Assembly: GCA_017860275.1 (NCBI GenBank)
Contig: JAFNAQ010000001.1
Span: 124,001-188,000 of the forward strand
DNA length: 64,000 nt
Source of the DNA: Bacteroidota bacterium
Lineage (GTDB): Bacteria > Bacteroidota > Bacteroidia > Bacteroidales > P3
Direction of reading: 5' to 3'
Of this stretch, positions 47,495-55,273 are shown in pieces. Made by a program: the position numbers and the translations under genes. Under the pieces are notes generated by a model. The model worked only from the letters and a program-made list of their open reading frames with translations. It was not told where the DNA came from and ran no database searches. Each line of letters starts with the position of its first letter. The stretch's first letter is position 1.

Positions 47495-47641
47495 TTATTT
47501 CACCTTAATATACCGCAAATACTCGAACTCCGTGTTTGGGTTTTTGGAGATTATTATTTGATTGATGCCTTTTGTACCCCAGCGGAAGAACCACCATTTC
47601 TTTGGCTCTCTTGAGATGATTCTGATTAATATTTTTTCCAT
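47495..47641 (-). CDS. Possible small basic protein, 48 aa
   Basis: An open frame of 48 codons with ATG at 47641 and TAA at 47495. It is rich in Trp, Phe, Lys and Ile, including EPKKWWFFRWGTKG and EFEYLRYIKVK. Its base use is less AT-biased than the flanks, unlike random intergenic DNA here. No family was recognised. It lies tail-to-tail with the T9SS cargo gene and shares the hairpin at 47465. It may be a real small protein or the remnant of a larger one. Confidence 0.35.
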   Translation of the reverse strand: MEKILIRIISREPKKWWFFRWGTKGINQIIISKNPNTEFEYLRYIKVK

Positions 47642-48242
47642 TTTTCTGAACAAAAATCAAAAACAAAATTAGCTTGATAATTTAAATTATTAAATCGCAT
47701 TGTTAAAATTTGTGAGCGAAACGAAAATGACCGAAAAAGGGAGTGAAAATTTCGAAGTACAAAATTTCGCTTACCATTTATTTGGGGTTAAATTTAATAG
47801 GAATTAACCAAATAGAGAGCCTTTTTTAAGCAAATCTATTCATAGCTTAAAGCATTGATATAAAGAACGTTTAGTGCCTTTGGGTTAAGGTGGGTTAAGG
47901 TAAAAACATAAAAATAAAACTTTTCTATAAATCAGCGAAAGCGAATTTATTTTTTCAAAAAAAAAATTTCGCTTTCGCTAAAACTAAAGGACTTATTAAA
48001 AATCGATTTTTACCTTAACCCACCTTAACCCAAATGGGGTTTACACTCAATCAATCAGTATCTTAAGCCAAAAATTCCAAACTAGCAAAAATAGATTAAA
48101 GAGATACCAATATTAGATTAAGAATCCACGACACTAGAATCAAAAGCCCCTAACACTATCTCTTTAATCTACCCAAGCCTCTCTTTGCTTTAAAAGATTA
48201 TCTCCAAAACTCCCTTAATTATCTCTTTATCATATTCAGATA
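47642..48242. other. Gene-free region with nested inverted repeats
   Basis: 600 bp with no credible gene. It holds the 156-bp palindromic element (47879-48034) and a second, 14-bp perfect inverted repeat (48093-48106 with 48157-48170, arms AGATTAAAGAGATA / TATCTCTTTAATCT). The part before 47879 is AT-rich sequence with repeated GAAA and TTTCG tracts. Confidence 0.6.
47879..48034. repeat. MITE-like palindromic element, 28-bp perfect inverted repeat
   Basis: The arms 47879-47906 and 48007-48034 are perfect inverted copies of 28 bp. Each arm holds two tandem copies of GGGTTAAGGT. Nested inside is a second 12-bp perfect inverted repeat (AGCGAAAGCGAA at 47934-47945 with its complement at 47968-47979) around a T/A-rich centre. 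No gene is inside. It could be a non-autonomous mobile element or a protein-binding DNA site. Confidence 0.8.
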
Positions 48243-48674
48243 TTATCTTGTTTGATTAACATTAGCTAGAACTGCTGAAATATCAGCTATCAATTCAGGT
48301 AAAAAAGATTGCTCTATTTCGTAATTAATCTCTAATGCTGATTCATACATACTATGGCTAAAATTATCAACGTCTAAGTAATTCAACCTTATGGATACAG
48401 CAATACTCCCAAAGTCTAATTGCTTTAAGTAAATTTCCAGTTGTCTTTCTATTGGTCGAAACTTTGCTATTTTTATTTTATTCAAATAAAGTAAATTCAA
48501 CTCTTTTAGTAAGTCTTCAAAGTAAACTTTATAGTCTTCTATATATTGAAACGCTTTATAAGGAGCATAAGAAATACTTGAAGAAAATCTAATTTTTTGT
48601 TCTTGTTCGTCATCAAAAGAAAAATTAGACAATTCCATTACAATCTTTCTATTTTTATCGTAAAAATGTATCAT
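48243..48674 (-). CDS. Hypothetical protein, possibly WapI-like
   Basis: 143 aa, no signal peptide, probably cytoplasmic. The pattern (an early D-x-x-x-x-I-x-x-E-L strand, a central helix with YFEDLLKELNLLYLN, then KFRPIERQLEIYLKQLDFGSIAVSIRL) resembles WapI-type immunity proteins in layout. The similarity is weak and by eye only. No toxin gene is adjacent. A leader repeat (48755-48823) lies upstream. Confidence 0.5.
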   Translation of the reverse strand: MIHFYDKNRKIVMELSNFSFDDEQEQKIRFSSSISYAPYKAFQYIEDYKVYFEDLLKELNLLYLNKIKIAKFRPIERQLEIYLKQLDFGSIAVSIRLNYLDVDNFSHSMYESALEINYEIEQSFLPELIADISAVLANVNQTR

Positions 48675-48754
48675 AAATTTATTTTGTTTAAGTGAGCAAA
48701 TTGATATGTCGGCTCCAAGTTAGTACGTTATTTTCATTTCTTTTATCATCGTTT

Positions 48755-48823
48755 CCCCGTCGTGAGGGATATGTTATTTCTCACTAATATGTTATTAGGA
48801 TTTTTAATCCGTTGCTTATTCAT
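48755..48823 (-). repeat. 69-bp leader repeat, copy A
   Basis: Closely related to 49657-49725 and 51303-51371. Read on the minus strand it contains an ATG and an open frame (stop at 48746) for a 25-aa peptide with KNPNNILVRNNISLTTG. It lies 81 bp before the start of the 48243-48674 gene. A hairpin can form around GTGAGGGATA / TATTTCTCAC on the plus strand. Confidence 0.8.
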
Positions 48824-48946
48824 CTTTTTTTTCAAAAAATCAAAATATTCTTTTTTTACTCTTAGTATAATATCAATTATACGTTATTCCTTAACAATCT
48901 TTAAGTAAGATAAAAAACATATAACTTTCATTGCAGATTTAACTCA

Positions 48947-49603
48947 CTATCTCAAATAAAAAATATCTCTTTTGGATTCAGGTAGTTCAATTCTTATTCT
49001 ATTATTATCCAATTTGGTTCCAACAAAGGTGTATTTAAGATATTCATCATATAATTCAATTTTATCTCCATTTTCAGACCACTTGCCCTCTGATATACTA
49101 AAAACCTCTCCTTCAATTGCATATCTCCAATCGTCCATAATACTTATTGTCATAAGTTTCCGATTTGAATACTTCCCACATTTGATATTATCAACACTAA
49201 TACTGTATATAGTGTCTTCTTTATCAGAATCTATTTTCGGCAGATAGTCGGATTCTAATCCTCCTACTTTACAGAATAATCCAAACCTTTTATTTTCAAA
49301 AAAAATCGGATATTTCCGAAAGGGGACAAGTTCATTGCTATCTTTTCTAAAAATCATTTCAAACCCCGCTTTACCATCTTTTAGAATTAATAATGAATCA
49401 TCTTGTATACATGTACCCGAAGAAATTGCAGCACTCATAAAAATATCTATGGATAATTGCTTCGAGTAGCCAATTTCATATTTATTTTGCGCAATCTCTA
49501 AATAAATATGTGATACACTATCTTTAAAATCATACCTATAAGATTGAGAATATAGGGATAATGTTGAATAAAGAAACATTATTGTTACAGAAATTTTCTT
49601 CAT
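48947..49603 (-). CDS. Hypothetical secreted protein
   Basis: 218 aa with a signal peptide (residues 1-19, ending LYSQ). The mature part is acidic with mixed beta prediction and no motif I recognise. A C-terminal section (EGEVFSISEGKWSENGDKIEL onward) resembles the lipocalin-like 'balance between synthesis and threshold' strands only in a general way. Its ATG overlaps the TGA of the leader-repeat frame (ATGA), which implies coupling if that frame is translated. Confidence 0.55.
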   Translation of the reverse strand: MKKISVTIMFLYSTLSLYSQSYRYDFKDSVSHIYLEIAQNKYEIGYSKQLSIDIFMSAAISSGTCIQDDSLLILKDGKAGFEMIFRKDSNELVPFRKYPIFFENKRFGLFCKVGGLESDYLPKIDSDKEDTIYSISVDNIKCGKYSNRKLMTISIMDDWRYAIEGEVFSISEGKWSENGDKIELYDEYLKYTFVGTKLDNNRIRIELPESKRDIFYLR

Positions 49604-49656
49604 AAATTAAAAAGGTAAAGGGTTATTACTAATAGAGCGGAATTTTCAATTTGTCT

Positions 49657-49725
49657 CCCCGTAGTTAGGGATATGTTATCCCTCACAAATATGTTATTAG
49701 GATTTTTAATTTGATACTTCGTCAT
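49657..49725 (-). repeat. 69-bp leader repeat, copy B
   Basis: The minus strand reads an ATG (49725) and a 41-codon frame with KNPNNIFVRDNISLTTG. Its TGA at 49602-49600 overlaps the ATG of the secreted protein gene 48947-49603. It shares TATGTTATTAGGATTTTTAA with copies A and C. The hairpin AGGGATA-TGT-TATCCCT is perfect in this copy. Confidence 0.8.
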
Positions 49726-49781
49726 ATTTATATCAATTTATTTTTCACAAATGTTCAATTAACCTTCTCCTAATGGGAAAA

Positions 49782-50762
49782 TTAAAAATCGGTTTTGACT
49801 TTAAACTCTTTATTCAAAATATTGAAGTAAAATTTTAGAGACTCCGATTTATATTCCTTCCATTGCTCAGTGTCTTTCGCCTTGTATCTTACATCCTTTA
49901 AAAAAGAGATTTCAATTTCTTCATTTTTCTTAAACACTTGAATATCTTTTATTGGATATTCAAAACTTTCACATGACACACAAGGCAAAGAGATTTCCAA
50001 TTGCCCAATTTTTACTAATTCATCTTCTGAAACGTAGTAAGCAATTATGACTGGAAAATATTCATATTCTGTCTCCCACAAAATAACATAAGAATTATCT
50101 TTTTGAGATTTAAAGCTATGTATCCTTGATTTATAAGGACTAAATTCGACAGAATCTATTAGCTTTTTATGCTCATCTCCTGTTATATAATACATTTTCA
50201 AATACGAAAAACCACTATCGCATGTGAAATAGAAACAATTCTTTTCATTGATGCAAATTGGTTCATTCTGTTTAATAAGAAAAGAATCTTGTAGTTTAAA
50301 TTCAGAATTAGTTTGCCCACAAGAAACGAAGGGCAACAAAAGCAACTCGCCTATCTTACTAGATTTAGTGTTAAATATTATTTTTCCGAGCTTGTTATCA
50401 ACCTTAATTTCTATTCGCTCTACCATCCTTGCAATTGTTCTCGCCTTTAATATCCATTGTTTATTGCTCTCTACAAAAACGTAAATAGACGGGCAATATA
50501 TACCTGAACATATGTCTATCATTAAAATCAAAACATCATTGTTTTTTATGACTAATTTCTCTGATTTCACCGTAGCTAAAGAACTAATGCTTTTCCCCCA
50601 CTCAATTATTTGGGTAGTATCCTGAAAAATAAGATTTGTAGTTGAATCGCTTAGTTCCCATTTTAATTCTTTAGTAAAAAACTCTTGAGAATAAGAATTC
50701 ATAGTTATTGAAATAAGGAATAACAATAATAAACCTTTAATTTTCATATTCTTTTTATTCAT
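49782..50762 (-). CDS. Hypothetical secreted protein
   Basis: 326 aa from the ATG at 50762; the ATG at 50747 (MKIKGLLLLFLI) is an equally good start for the signal peptide that ends SYSQ. The upstream frame begins only at a GTG. The mature part holds several Cys residues (ICSGIYC, ENPICINEKNC-like and LPCVSCESF segments), which could form disulfides in the periplasm. No domain was recognised. It belongs to the orphan stretch 48243-51299. Confidence 0.55.
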   Translation of the reverse strand: MNKKNMKIKGLLLLFLISITMNSYSQEFFTKELKWELSDSTTNLIFQDTTQIIEWGKSISSLATVKSEKLVIKNNDVLILMIDICSGIYCPSIYVFVESNKQWILKARTIARMVERIEIKVDNKLGKIIFNTKSSKIGELLLLPFVSCGQTNSEFKLQDSFLIKQNEPICINEKNCFYFTCDSGFSYLKMYYITGDEHKKLIDSVEFSPYKSRIHSFKSQKDNSYVILWETEYEYFPVIIAYYVSEDELVKIGQLEISLPCVSCESFEYPIKDIQVFKKNEEIEISFLKDVRYKAKDTEQWKEYKSESLKFYFNILNKEFKVKTDF

Positions 50763-50831
50763 AAAATACACTTCCTAAGTTATAATTTAATATCAGTCAT
50801 TGGGGATTTTTTCAGTGTATTGAAACCCAAA

Positions 50832-51299
50832 CTAAAAAATATGCAACACGAAAGTTTTCTGAATATACCCCTCCATTGCTTTCTTATTCTTTTTTTTGGT
50901 CATATGTGTATAATTTAGAACAAGTCTATTCTCTCCTTTGTGTAAAAAATCTAATTTCTTTAAAATAATCTTATATTTTAAAGTTATTTCTTCATTAGGC
51001 ATCAAATCTTTAATTACCCCATTCATGCCTCTATTTAGAATCAAAACTTCAAATCCATGTGCAAAAGGAGTTTCAAGTTCTTCCACAATAAATAGATTCG
51101 ATGGAGTACATATTTGCAAATTATTATTAGAAACATTTTTAAATATAATTTGCATCACTAACGAATCTCCAAAAGAAATTGAATCTTTTATCAGCCCTAT
51201 ATCTAACTGTATATTGTCTTTTAATTCGTTACTATGTTTTTGACTATATGAAATAAGAGGCAAAATCATAGCGATTAAAATAATTATTCTCTTTACCAT
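50832..51299 (-). CDS. Hypothetical secreted protein with Ig-like fold
   Basis: 155 aa from the ATG at 51299, which directly precedes a signal peptide (MVKRIIILIAMILPLISYSQ). The frame is open further upstream through the leader repeat (copy C), which would add about 24 residues in frame from 51371. The mature part has LDIGLIKDSISFGDSLVMQIIF and NEEITLKYKIIL, a pattern seen in small Ig-like/intracellular-protease-inhibitor-like sandwiches. The function is unknown. Confidence 0.55.
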   Translation of the reverse strand: MVKRIIILIAMILPLISYSQKHSNELKDNIQLDIGLIKDSISFGDSLVMQIIFKNVSNNNLQICTPSNLFIVEELETPFAHGFEVLILNRGMNGVIKDLMPNEEITLKYKIILKKLDFLHKGENRLVLNYTHMTKKKNKKAMEGYIQKTFVLHIF

Positions 51300-51302
51300 A
51301 AT

Positions 51303-51371
51303 CCCCGTCGTGAGTGATATGTTATTTCTCACTAATAAATTATTAGGATTTTTAAACCGTTGCTTATTCAT
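51303..51371 (-). repeat. 69-bp leader repeat, copy C
   Basis: The minus strand reads ATG at 51371 and KNPNNLLVRNNISLTTG. In this copy the frame continues without a stop into the secreted protein gene 50832-51299, giving an in-frame N-terminal extension before its signal peptide. Confidence 0.8.
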
Positions 51372-51630
51372 ATTCCATAATCTCATATTACAACTTCAAT
51401 TTTTAAAATCATTTTATTTAAACGTTAATGAGCAAAAATAAATTGTTGTTGCAAATGTAAATATTTTATTTTTAAAAAACTTAATATATTCGCTTTATTA
51501 TCAGTATAAATGCTTTGTATTTATTTTCAATTGTGAAGATATTTGGGTGTAATTGTCTTGATATTTATTTTTTTGTTATCTTTGTCAATTCGTATTTATT
51601 AGTATGATATATAACAAGAAATTAAGATAG
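51372..51630. other. Divergent intergenic region with -7 element for the DRTGG operon
   Basis: Mostly AT-rich with no gene. TATCTTTG at 51577-51584 fits TAnnTTTG and lies about 46 bp before the DRTGG gene. Candidate -33 TTG triplets are at 51553 and 51558. Confidence 0.5.
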
Positions 51631-51975
51631 ATGAAGATTAAAGAAATAGCCCAAATTATTGACGCTAAAATTGTCACTGGTGAGGATAAAATTGAACGTG
51701 AGATTAAATACGGATTTGCCTCTGACCTTATGAGTGATGTTCTTACTTTGGATGAGGAGGAAATTATCCTTATTACTGGGCTTTGTAATGTACAAACTAT
51801 TCGCACGGCAGAAATGGCTAATATTGGTGTTATCCTTTTTGCAAGAAATAAGAAACCTAATGAGGAGATGCTCGAACTTGCTCAGGATAACGATATGATT
51901 ATCCTTCAAACTAAAAATTCTTTGTTTCGCACAGTAGGTTTACTTTTTAAGGCGGGTCTAAACCCTGTATACTAA
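51631..51975 (+). CDS. DRTGG-domain protein
   Basis: 114 aa, a single DRTGG-type domain. It shows IKEIAQIIDAKIVTGED at the N-terminus, IKYGFASDLMSDVL (matching the 'aSDLMSDVL' core of these stand-alone domains), then NIGVILFARNKKPNEEMLELA and DMIILQTKNSLF. The domain also occurs in phosphotransacetylase and near CBS pairs, and is thought to bind a ligand. It is the first gene of a three-gene module with an ATP-binding protein and a hydrogenase-like protein. A ligand-sensing role is an inference. Confidence 0.88.
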   Translation: MKIKEIAQIIDAKIVTGEDKIEREIKYGFASDLMSDVLTLDEEEIILITGLCNVQTIRTAEMANIGVILFARNKKPNEEMLELAQDNDMIILQTKNSLFRTVGLLFKAGLNPVY

Positions 51976-51986
51976 AGGAAGAAATT

Positions 51987-52400
51987 ATGCATTTTGAATA
52001 TAATATTATTGAAAGCGACTTTGCTAATGCTGGGAAGGCTTCGAGTGAGATAAAAAAGACCATGAAACAGCTCAATATCGATGCTCAAAAGATAAAACGA
52101 ATGGTTGTGGCTGTATATGAAGCTGAGGTAAACGCTATTGCTCATGCCTTTGGTGGGACAATCTTTGTTGACATTGACTCTGAGAAAATTTGCGTATTGA
52201 TTAAGGACTCTGGTCCTGGTATTGAGAATATTGAACTAGCAATGCAAAAAGGCTACTCAACTGCATCGGCAAAGGTAAGAGAAATGGGATTTGGTGCAGG
52301 TATGGGTCTTCCAAATATTAAGAATAATGTCGACGACCTTGATATAAAGTCGGAGGTTGGTGTGGGAACTGAGATTAAAATGGTTGTGAATTTTATTTAG
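51987..52400 (+). CDS. RsbW/SpoIIAB-like HATPase (anti-sigma factor-type kinase)
   Basis: 137 aa, only the GHKL ATPase domain. The N box is YEAEVNAIAHA (44-54), the G1 box DSGPGI (74-79) and the G2 box GFGAGMGLPN (101-110). It lacks a histidine-phosphorylation domain and resembles anti-sigma-factor serine kinases such as RsbW and SpoIIAB. No anti-anti-sigma or sigma gene is adjacent. Gaps of 11 and 8 bp to its neighbours show that it belongs to the DRTGG/hydrogenase-like module. Confidence 0.9.
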   Translation: MHFEYNIIESDFANAGKASSEIKKTMKQLNIDAQKIKRMVVAVYEAEVNAIAHAFGGTIFVDIDSEKICVLIKDSGPGIENIELAMQKGYSTASAKVREMGFGAGMGLPNIKNNVDDLDIKSEVGVGTEIKMVVNFI

Positions 52401-52408
52401 AAACTATT

Positions 52409-53782
52409 ATGAAAGAGAGTTTTTTCTATCATGCTCTAAAGATTGACGAAAAGCGTTGCTTTGGGTGTTCTCGATGTATGAGAAACTGCCCTACCGAGGC
52501 AATTCGTGTTCGTGGAGGTAAGGCAACAATATACGAGAATCGCTGCATTGATTGTGGTGAATGCTATAAGGTTTGTCCCTCTGGTGCTGTTTATGTTGCT
52601 CAAGACGACTTTGCAAGCATATATAATTTCAAGACACGTGTTGTTTTAGCACCTTCTATATTCTTTGGTCAATTCTCAGAAAAATATAACGCCTCTCTTA
52701 TTCACTCCGTTCTTACTGATATTGGTTTCACTCATGCTATTGAGGTTGAAGCCTCAGCATATATTCATAGTCAGGTTACAAGCGATTATATCTCCTCACA
52801 TGAAGAACATAAGCCTTTGATTTCTACTTTTTGCCCTGCAATTGTTAGACTAATTCAAGTGAAATTTCCTGCTCTTGTCGATAATCTTGTGCCGATCAAG
52901 GCTCCTGTTGACTTTACTGCTAACTATATACGAAAAAAACTTATAGATGAAGGTGTGCCTGAGGAGGACATTGGTATTTTCTATATCACACCTTGTGCGG
53001 CTAAGATTGCTGCGACAAAGAGTCCTGTTGGTGAGGATAAATCGTCTGTTGATGGTGTTTTGAATATGGACACTATGTACAATATGGTTTATAAACAACT
53101 AAAAAATCAAGCTAAGGAATATAAGACTAAACTTGTTGCTAATGATGTTACTTCCGATTGTGTTGTCTTTTCCTTGACTAATGGAGAAAAGCGTTTGAAC
53201 AATTGCAAGAAATCATTTGCTATTGATGAGATACATAATGTTATTGACTTTCTTGACAAGGTTGAAAATGACGATATAGAAAATCTTGACTTTTTGGAGC
53301 TTAGAGCTTGTGACCAAGGTTGTCCTGGTGGTATTCTTACTTGTGGAAACCGATTTGTTATTAATGATAGGGTTATGTACAGAGCTAAGAAATTAGCCGA
53401 CAGAGAAAGAAGTGGTGAAACATCAAGGAAAAAAGAAATTACAAAGATGGAGGATTATCTTGTAAAGAATTCTAGGGTAGGTAAAATTCTTCCTCGTTCT
53501 ATGATGAAACTCGATGAAGATATTTCTGTTGCCTTTCAAAAGCTGACAAAGATCCGTGAAATTGAACCTAAACTTCCTCAGATAGACTGCTCTGTTTGTG
53601 GAGCCCCTTCATGCCATGCCTTGGCTGAAGATATTGCATGTGATAATGCTAGCCTATTAGATTGTGTGTTTATTCAGCGTAATCTTGAAAACAGAAACTC
53701 TATGACTGCTCAAGAGTCGGTGGATATAATAAAAAATATCTGGGGTGAGGAAAAACTTGATGATTATATATTAAATAAATAA
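52409..53782 (+). CDS. [FeFe]-hydrogenase-like iron-sulfur protein (sensory type)
   Basis: 457 aa. An N-terminal 2[4Fe-4S] ferredoxin domain (Cys17/20/23/27 and 46/49/52/56) comes first. The hydrogenase large-subunit C-terminal domain follows with three H-cluster loops: STFCP (Cys142), TPCAAK (Cys196) and ELRACDQGCPGG (Cys301, Cys305). A C-terminal Fe-S domain has CSVCGAPSC (394-402) and a later Cys near 419. All four H-cluster-binding Cys are kept, but in loop 1 the proton-relay Cys of TSCCP is Phe. This points to a sensory or slow enzyme rather than a catabolic one. HydEFG maturases are not in the window. It is the third gene of the DRTGG-HATPase module. Confidence 0.9.
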   Translation: MKESFFYHALKIDEKRCFGCSRCMRNCPTEAIRVRGGKATIYENRCIDCGECYKVCPSGAVYVAQDDFASIYNFKTRVVLAPSIFFGQFSEKYNASLIHSVLTDIGFTHAIEVEASAYIHSQVTSDYISSHEEHKPLISTFCPAIVRLIQVKFPALVDNLVPIKAPVDFTANYIRKKLIDEGVPEEDIGIFYITPCAAKIAATKSPVGEDKSSVDGVLNMDTMYNMVYKQLKNQAKEYKTKLVANDVTSDCVVFSLTNGEKRLNNCKKSFAIDEIHNVIDFLDKVENDDIENLDFLELRACDQGCPGGILTCGNRFVINDRVMYRAKKLADRERSGETSRKKEITKMEDYLVKNSRVGKILPRSMMKLDEDISVAFQKLTKIREIEPKLPQIDCSVCGAPSCHALAEDIACDNASLLDCVFIQRNLENRNSMTAQESVDIIKNIWGEEKLDDYILNK

Positions 53783-53786
53783 TATA

Positions 53787-55226
53787 ATGAGTTATTTGCC
53801 TTTTATTAAATCTAGCTTCTATTCAGTAATAACTATAATGTTATTACTATGCTCTTTTTCTTCAAATGCACAGAACATAAGGATCGAAGGTGTTGGTCAG
53901 GAAATTGGCGGGAAAGATATAAGAGTTATTGGCGTTGAGGATTTCATCTCTCGCTTTGAAAAAGAAAAGGCTAGATACAAAGTTAAGGAAGGAGATTCTA
54001 CTTTTAGTTTTGCTCTTACACTGCCTAGCTCAACAATGCTTACTATAAGAATAGATGCCTTTGATTATAATTTCATTGCAGAGCCAGGGAAGGTTTATCA
54101 AATGAGAATACTCCCTTTTAATTTTAATATAAGCGATACGCTTAATACTCTTTTCTACAAAATTCCTTTGCCTATTTTAATTGAAAATGAAACCGAAAAT
54201 GACTTGAATAGAAAGGTATTTATTTTAGATACATTTATTGAAAATTTTATTGCAGATAACAAGAAAGAGATACTGGTTTATAAAACAAAAAAATATATCG
54301 ACTCTATATGTAAAGGAGTTAATGCCTTAGTCGATTCAAATGATGAGGATTATTTCAAAAACTATGCAAAATATTCTCTTGCGAGTGTATTATATTCTTC
54401 AGACCTTGTCAATAAGAGAAAGCTAAAGATTGATTTATTCTTCAACAAGCCTATTCTTTATAGTAATATTGGGTATATGGATTGTTTTGAGTTTATCTAT
54501 GGTTCTTATTTTACTTCCGGAAATAAAATATTTACTCCTTCTAAATTAGATAATTGGTTGGAAGATAATAATTATTTTGCATTGATTGATTCCTTAGGGT
54601 CTGATACTTTACTTAGAAATGAGGTATTTAGAGAGCTTGTCTTTCTGCGAGGGATGAAGGAGGCATATTTCTCTAATCGTTTTGAGCAATTCGAGATTAT
54701 TAATATGCTTGATAAATTTTCTTATCAGACAAAGTTTTCTGAACATAGAACTATTGCAAATAATCTTCTTGAATTGTTTGACAATAAATCTTTTGCAGGT
54801 TCTAATGTAAAAGAATTTGAGCTTAAAGATATTAATGGTAAGAAAATTTCTTTTTCTAAATCTTCAAATAAGCCGACAATTCTTTCGTTTGTGAAACTAA
54901 ATGATATTGCTTCTCTTCGTGAGTTAGAAATACTTAATGGTTTCCAAGACACACTTAAGACTGATTATAATATACTCACAATAACCTGCGATAGAAGTCT
55001 TGAGGCTCTTTATAATTTTATAATAAATTCTAAGGTCGGCTCTAAATATAAATGGGATTTTGCTCATTTTGATGGGAAGTGGGAATTATTAGAACAATTT
55101 AATATTAGGGTATTCCCTACTTTTATTATGATAGATGAAAAAGGGGTGGTTTCTCAAAATCCTATGAAAAAACCTTCTGAGGGTGGATTGATACCTTTTA
55201 TCCCTAAAAAGCAAGTTAATAAATAA
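53787..55226 (+). CDS. Exported thioredoxin-fold (TlpA-like) protein without CXXC
   Basis: 479 aa with a signal sequence (residues 1-28, ending SNAQ). The first 330 residues have no recognisable family. From about residue 345 a TlpA/AhpC-type thioredoxin fold is seen: FELKDINGKKISFS, then TILSFVKLNDIAS and FNIRVFPTFIMIDEKGVV. Where the redox CXXC should be there is VKLNDIAS, so disulfide chemistry is not expected. It follows the hydrogenase-like gene by 4 bp and may be co-transcribed with it. Confidence 0.78.
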   Translation: MSYLPFIKSSFYSVITIMLLLCSFSSNAQNIRIEGVGQEIGGKDIRVIGVEDFISRFEKEKARYKVKEGDSTFSFALTLPSSTMLTIRIDAFDYNFIAEPGKVYQMRILPFNFNISDTLNTLFYKIPLPILIENETENDLNRKVFILDTFIENFIADNKKEILVYKTKKYIDSICKGVNALVDSNDEDYFKNYAKYSLASVLYSSDLVNKRKLKIDLFFNKPILYSNIGYMDCFEFIYGSYFTSGNKIFTPSKLDNWLEDNNYFALIDSLGSDTLLRNEVFRELVFLRGMKEAYFSNRFEQFEIINMLDKFSYQTKFSEHRTIANNLLELFDNKSFAGSNVKEFELKDINGKKISFSKSSNKPTILSFVKLNDIASLRELEILNGFQDTLKTDYNILTITCDRSLEALYNFIINSKVGSKYKWDFAHFDGKWELLEQFNIRVFPTFIMIDEKGVVSQNPMKKPSEGGLIPFIPKKQVNK

Positions 55227-55273
55227 AAATTGATTATAAAAAATAGTGTATATTTGCACAACTAATAAATTTA

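Noticed and set aside
48755-51371. Plus-strand reading of the 69-bp repeat (a peptide with VVRDML and LLGFL)
   Set aside because: Also open in parts, but it lacks a consistent start and is not positioned before any plus-strand gene. The minus-strand frame fits the gene context better.
51585-51909. Minus-strand frames over the DRTGG gene
   Set aside because: Antisense shadows of a gene with a recognisable domain and operon context.
52409-53782. Catabolic H2-evolving [FeFe] hydrogenase
   Set aside because: The proton-relay Cys is replaced in loop 1 and no maturase or electron-transfer subunit is adjacent. A sensory or atypical member is more likely.
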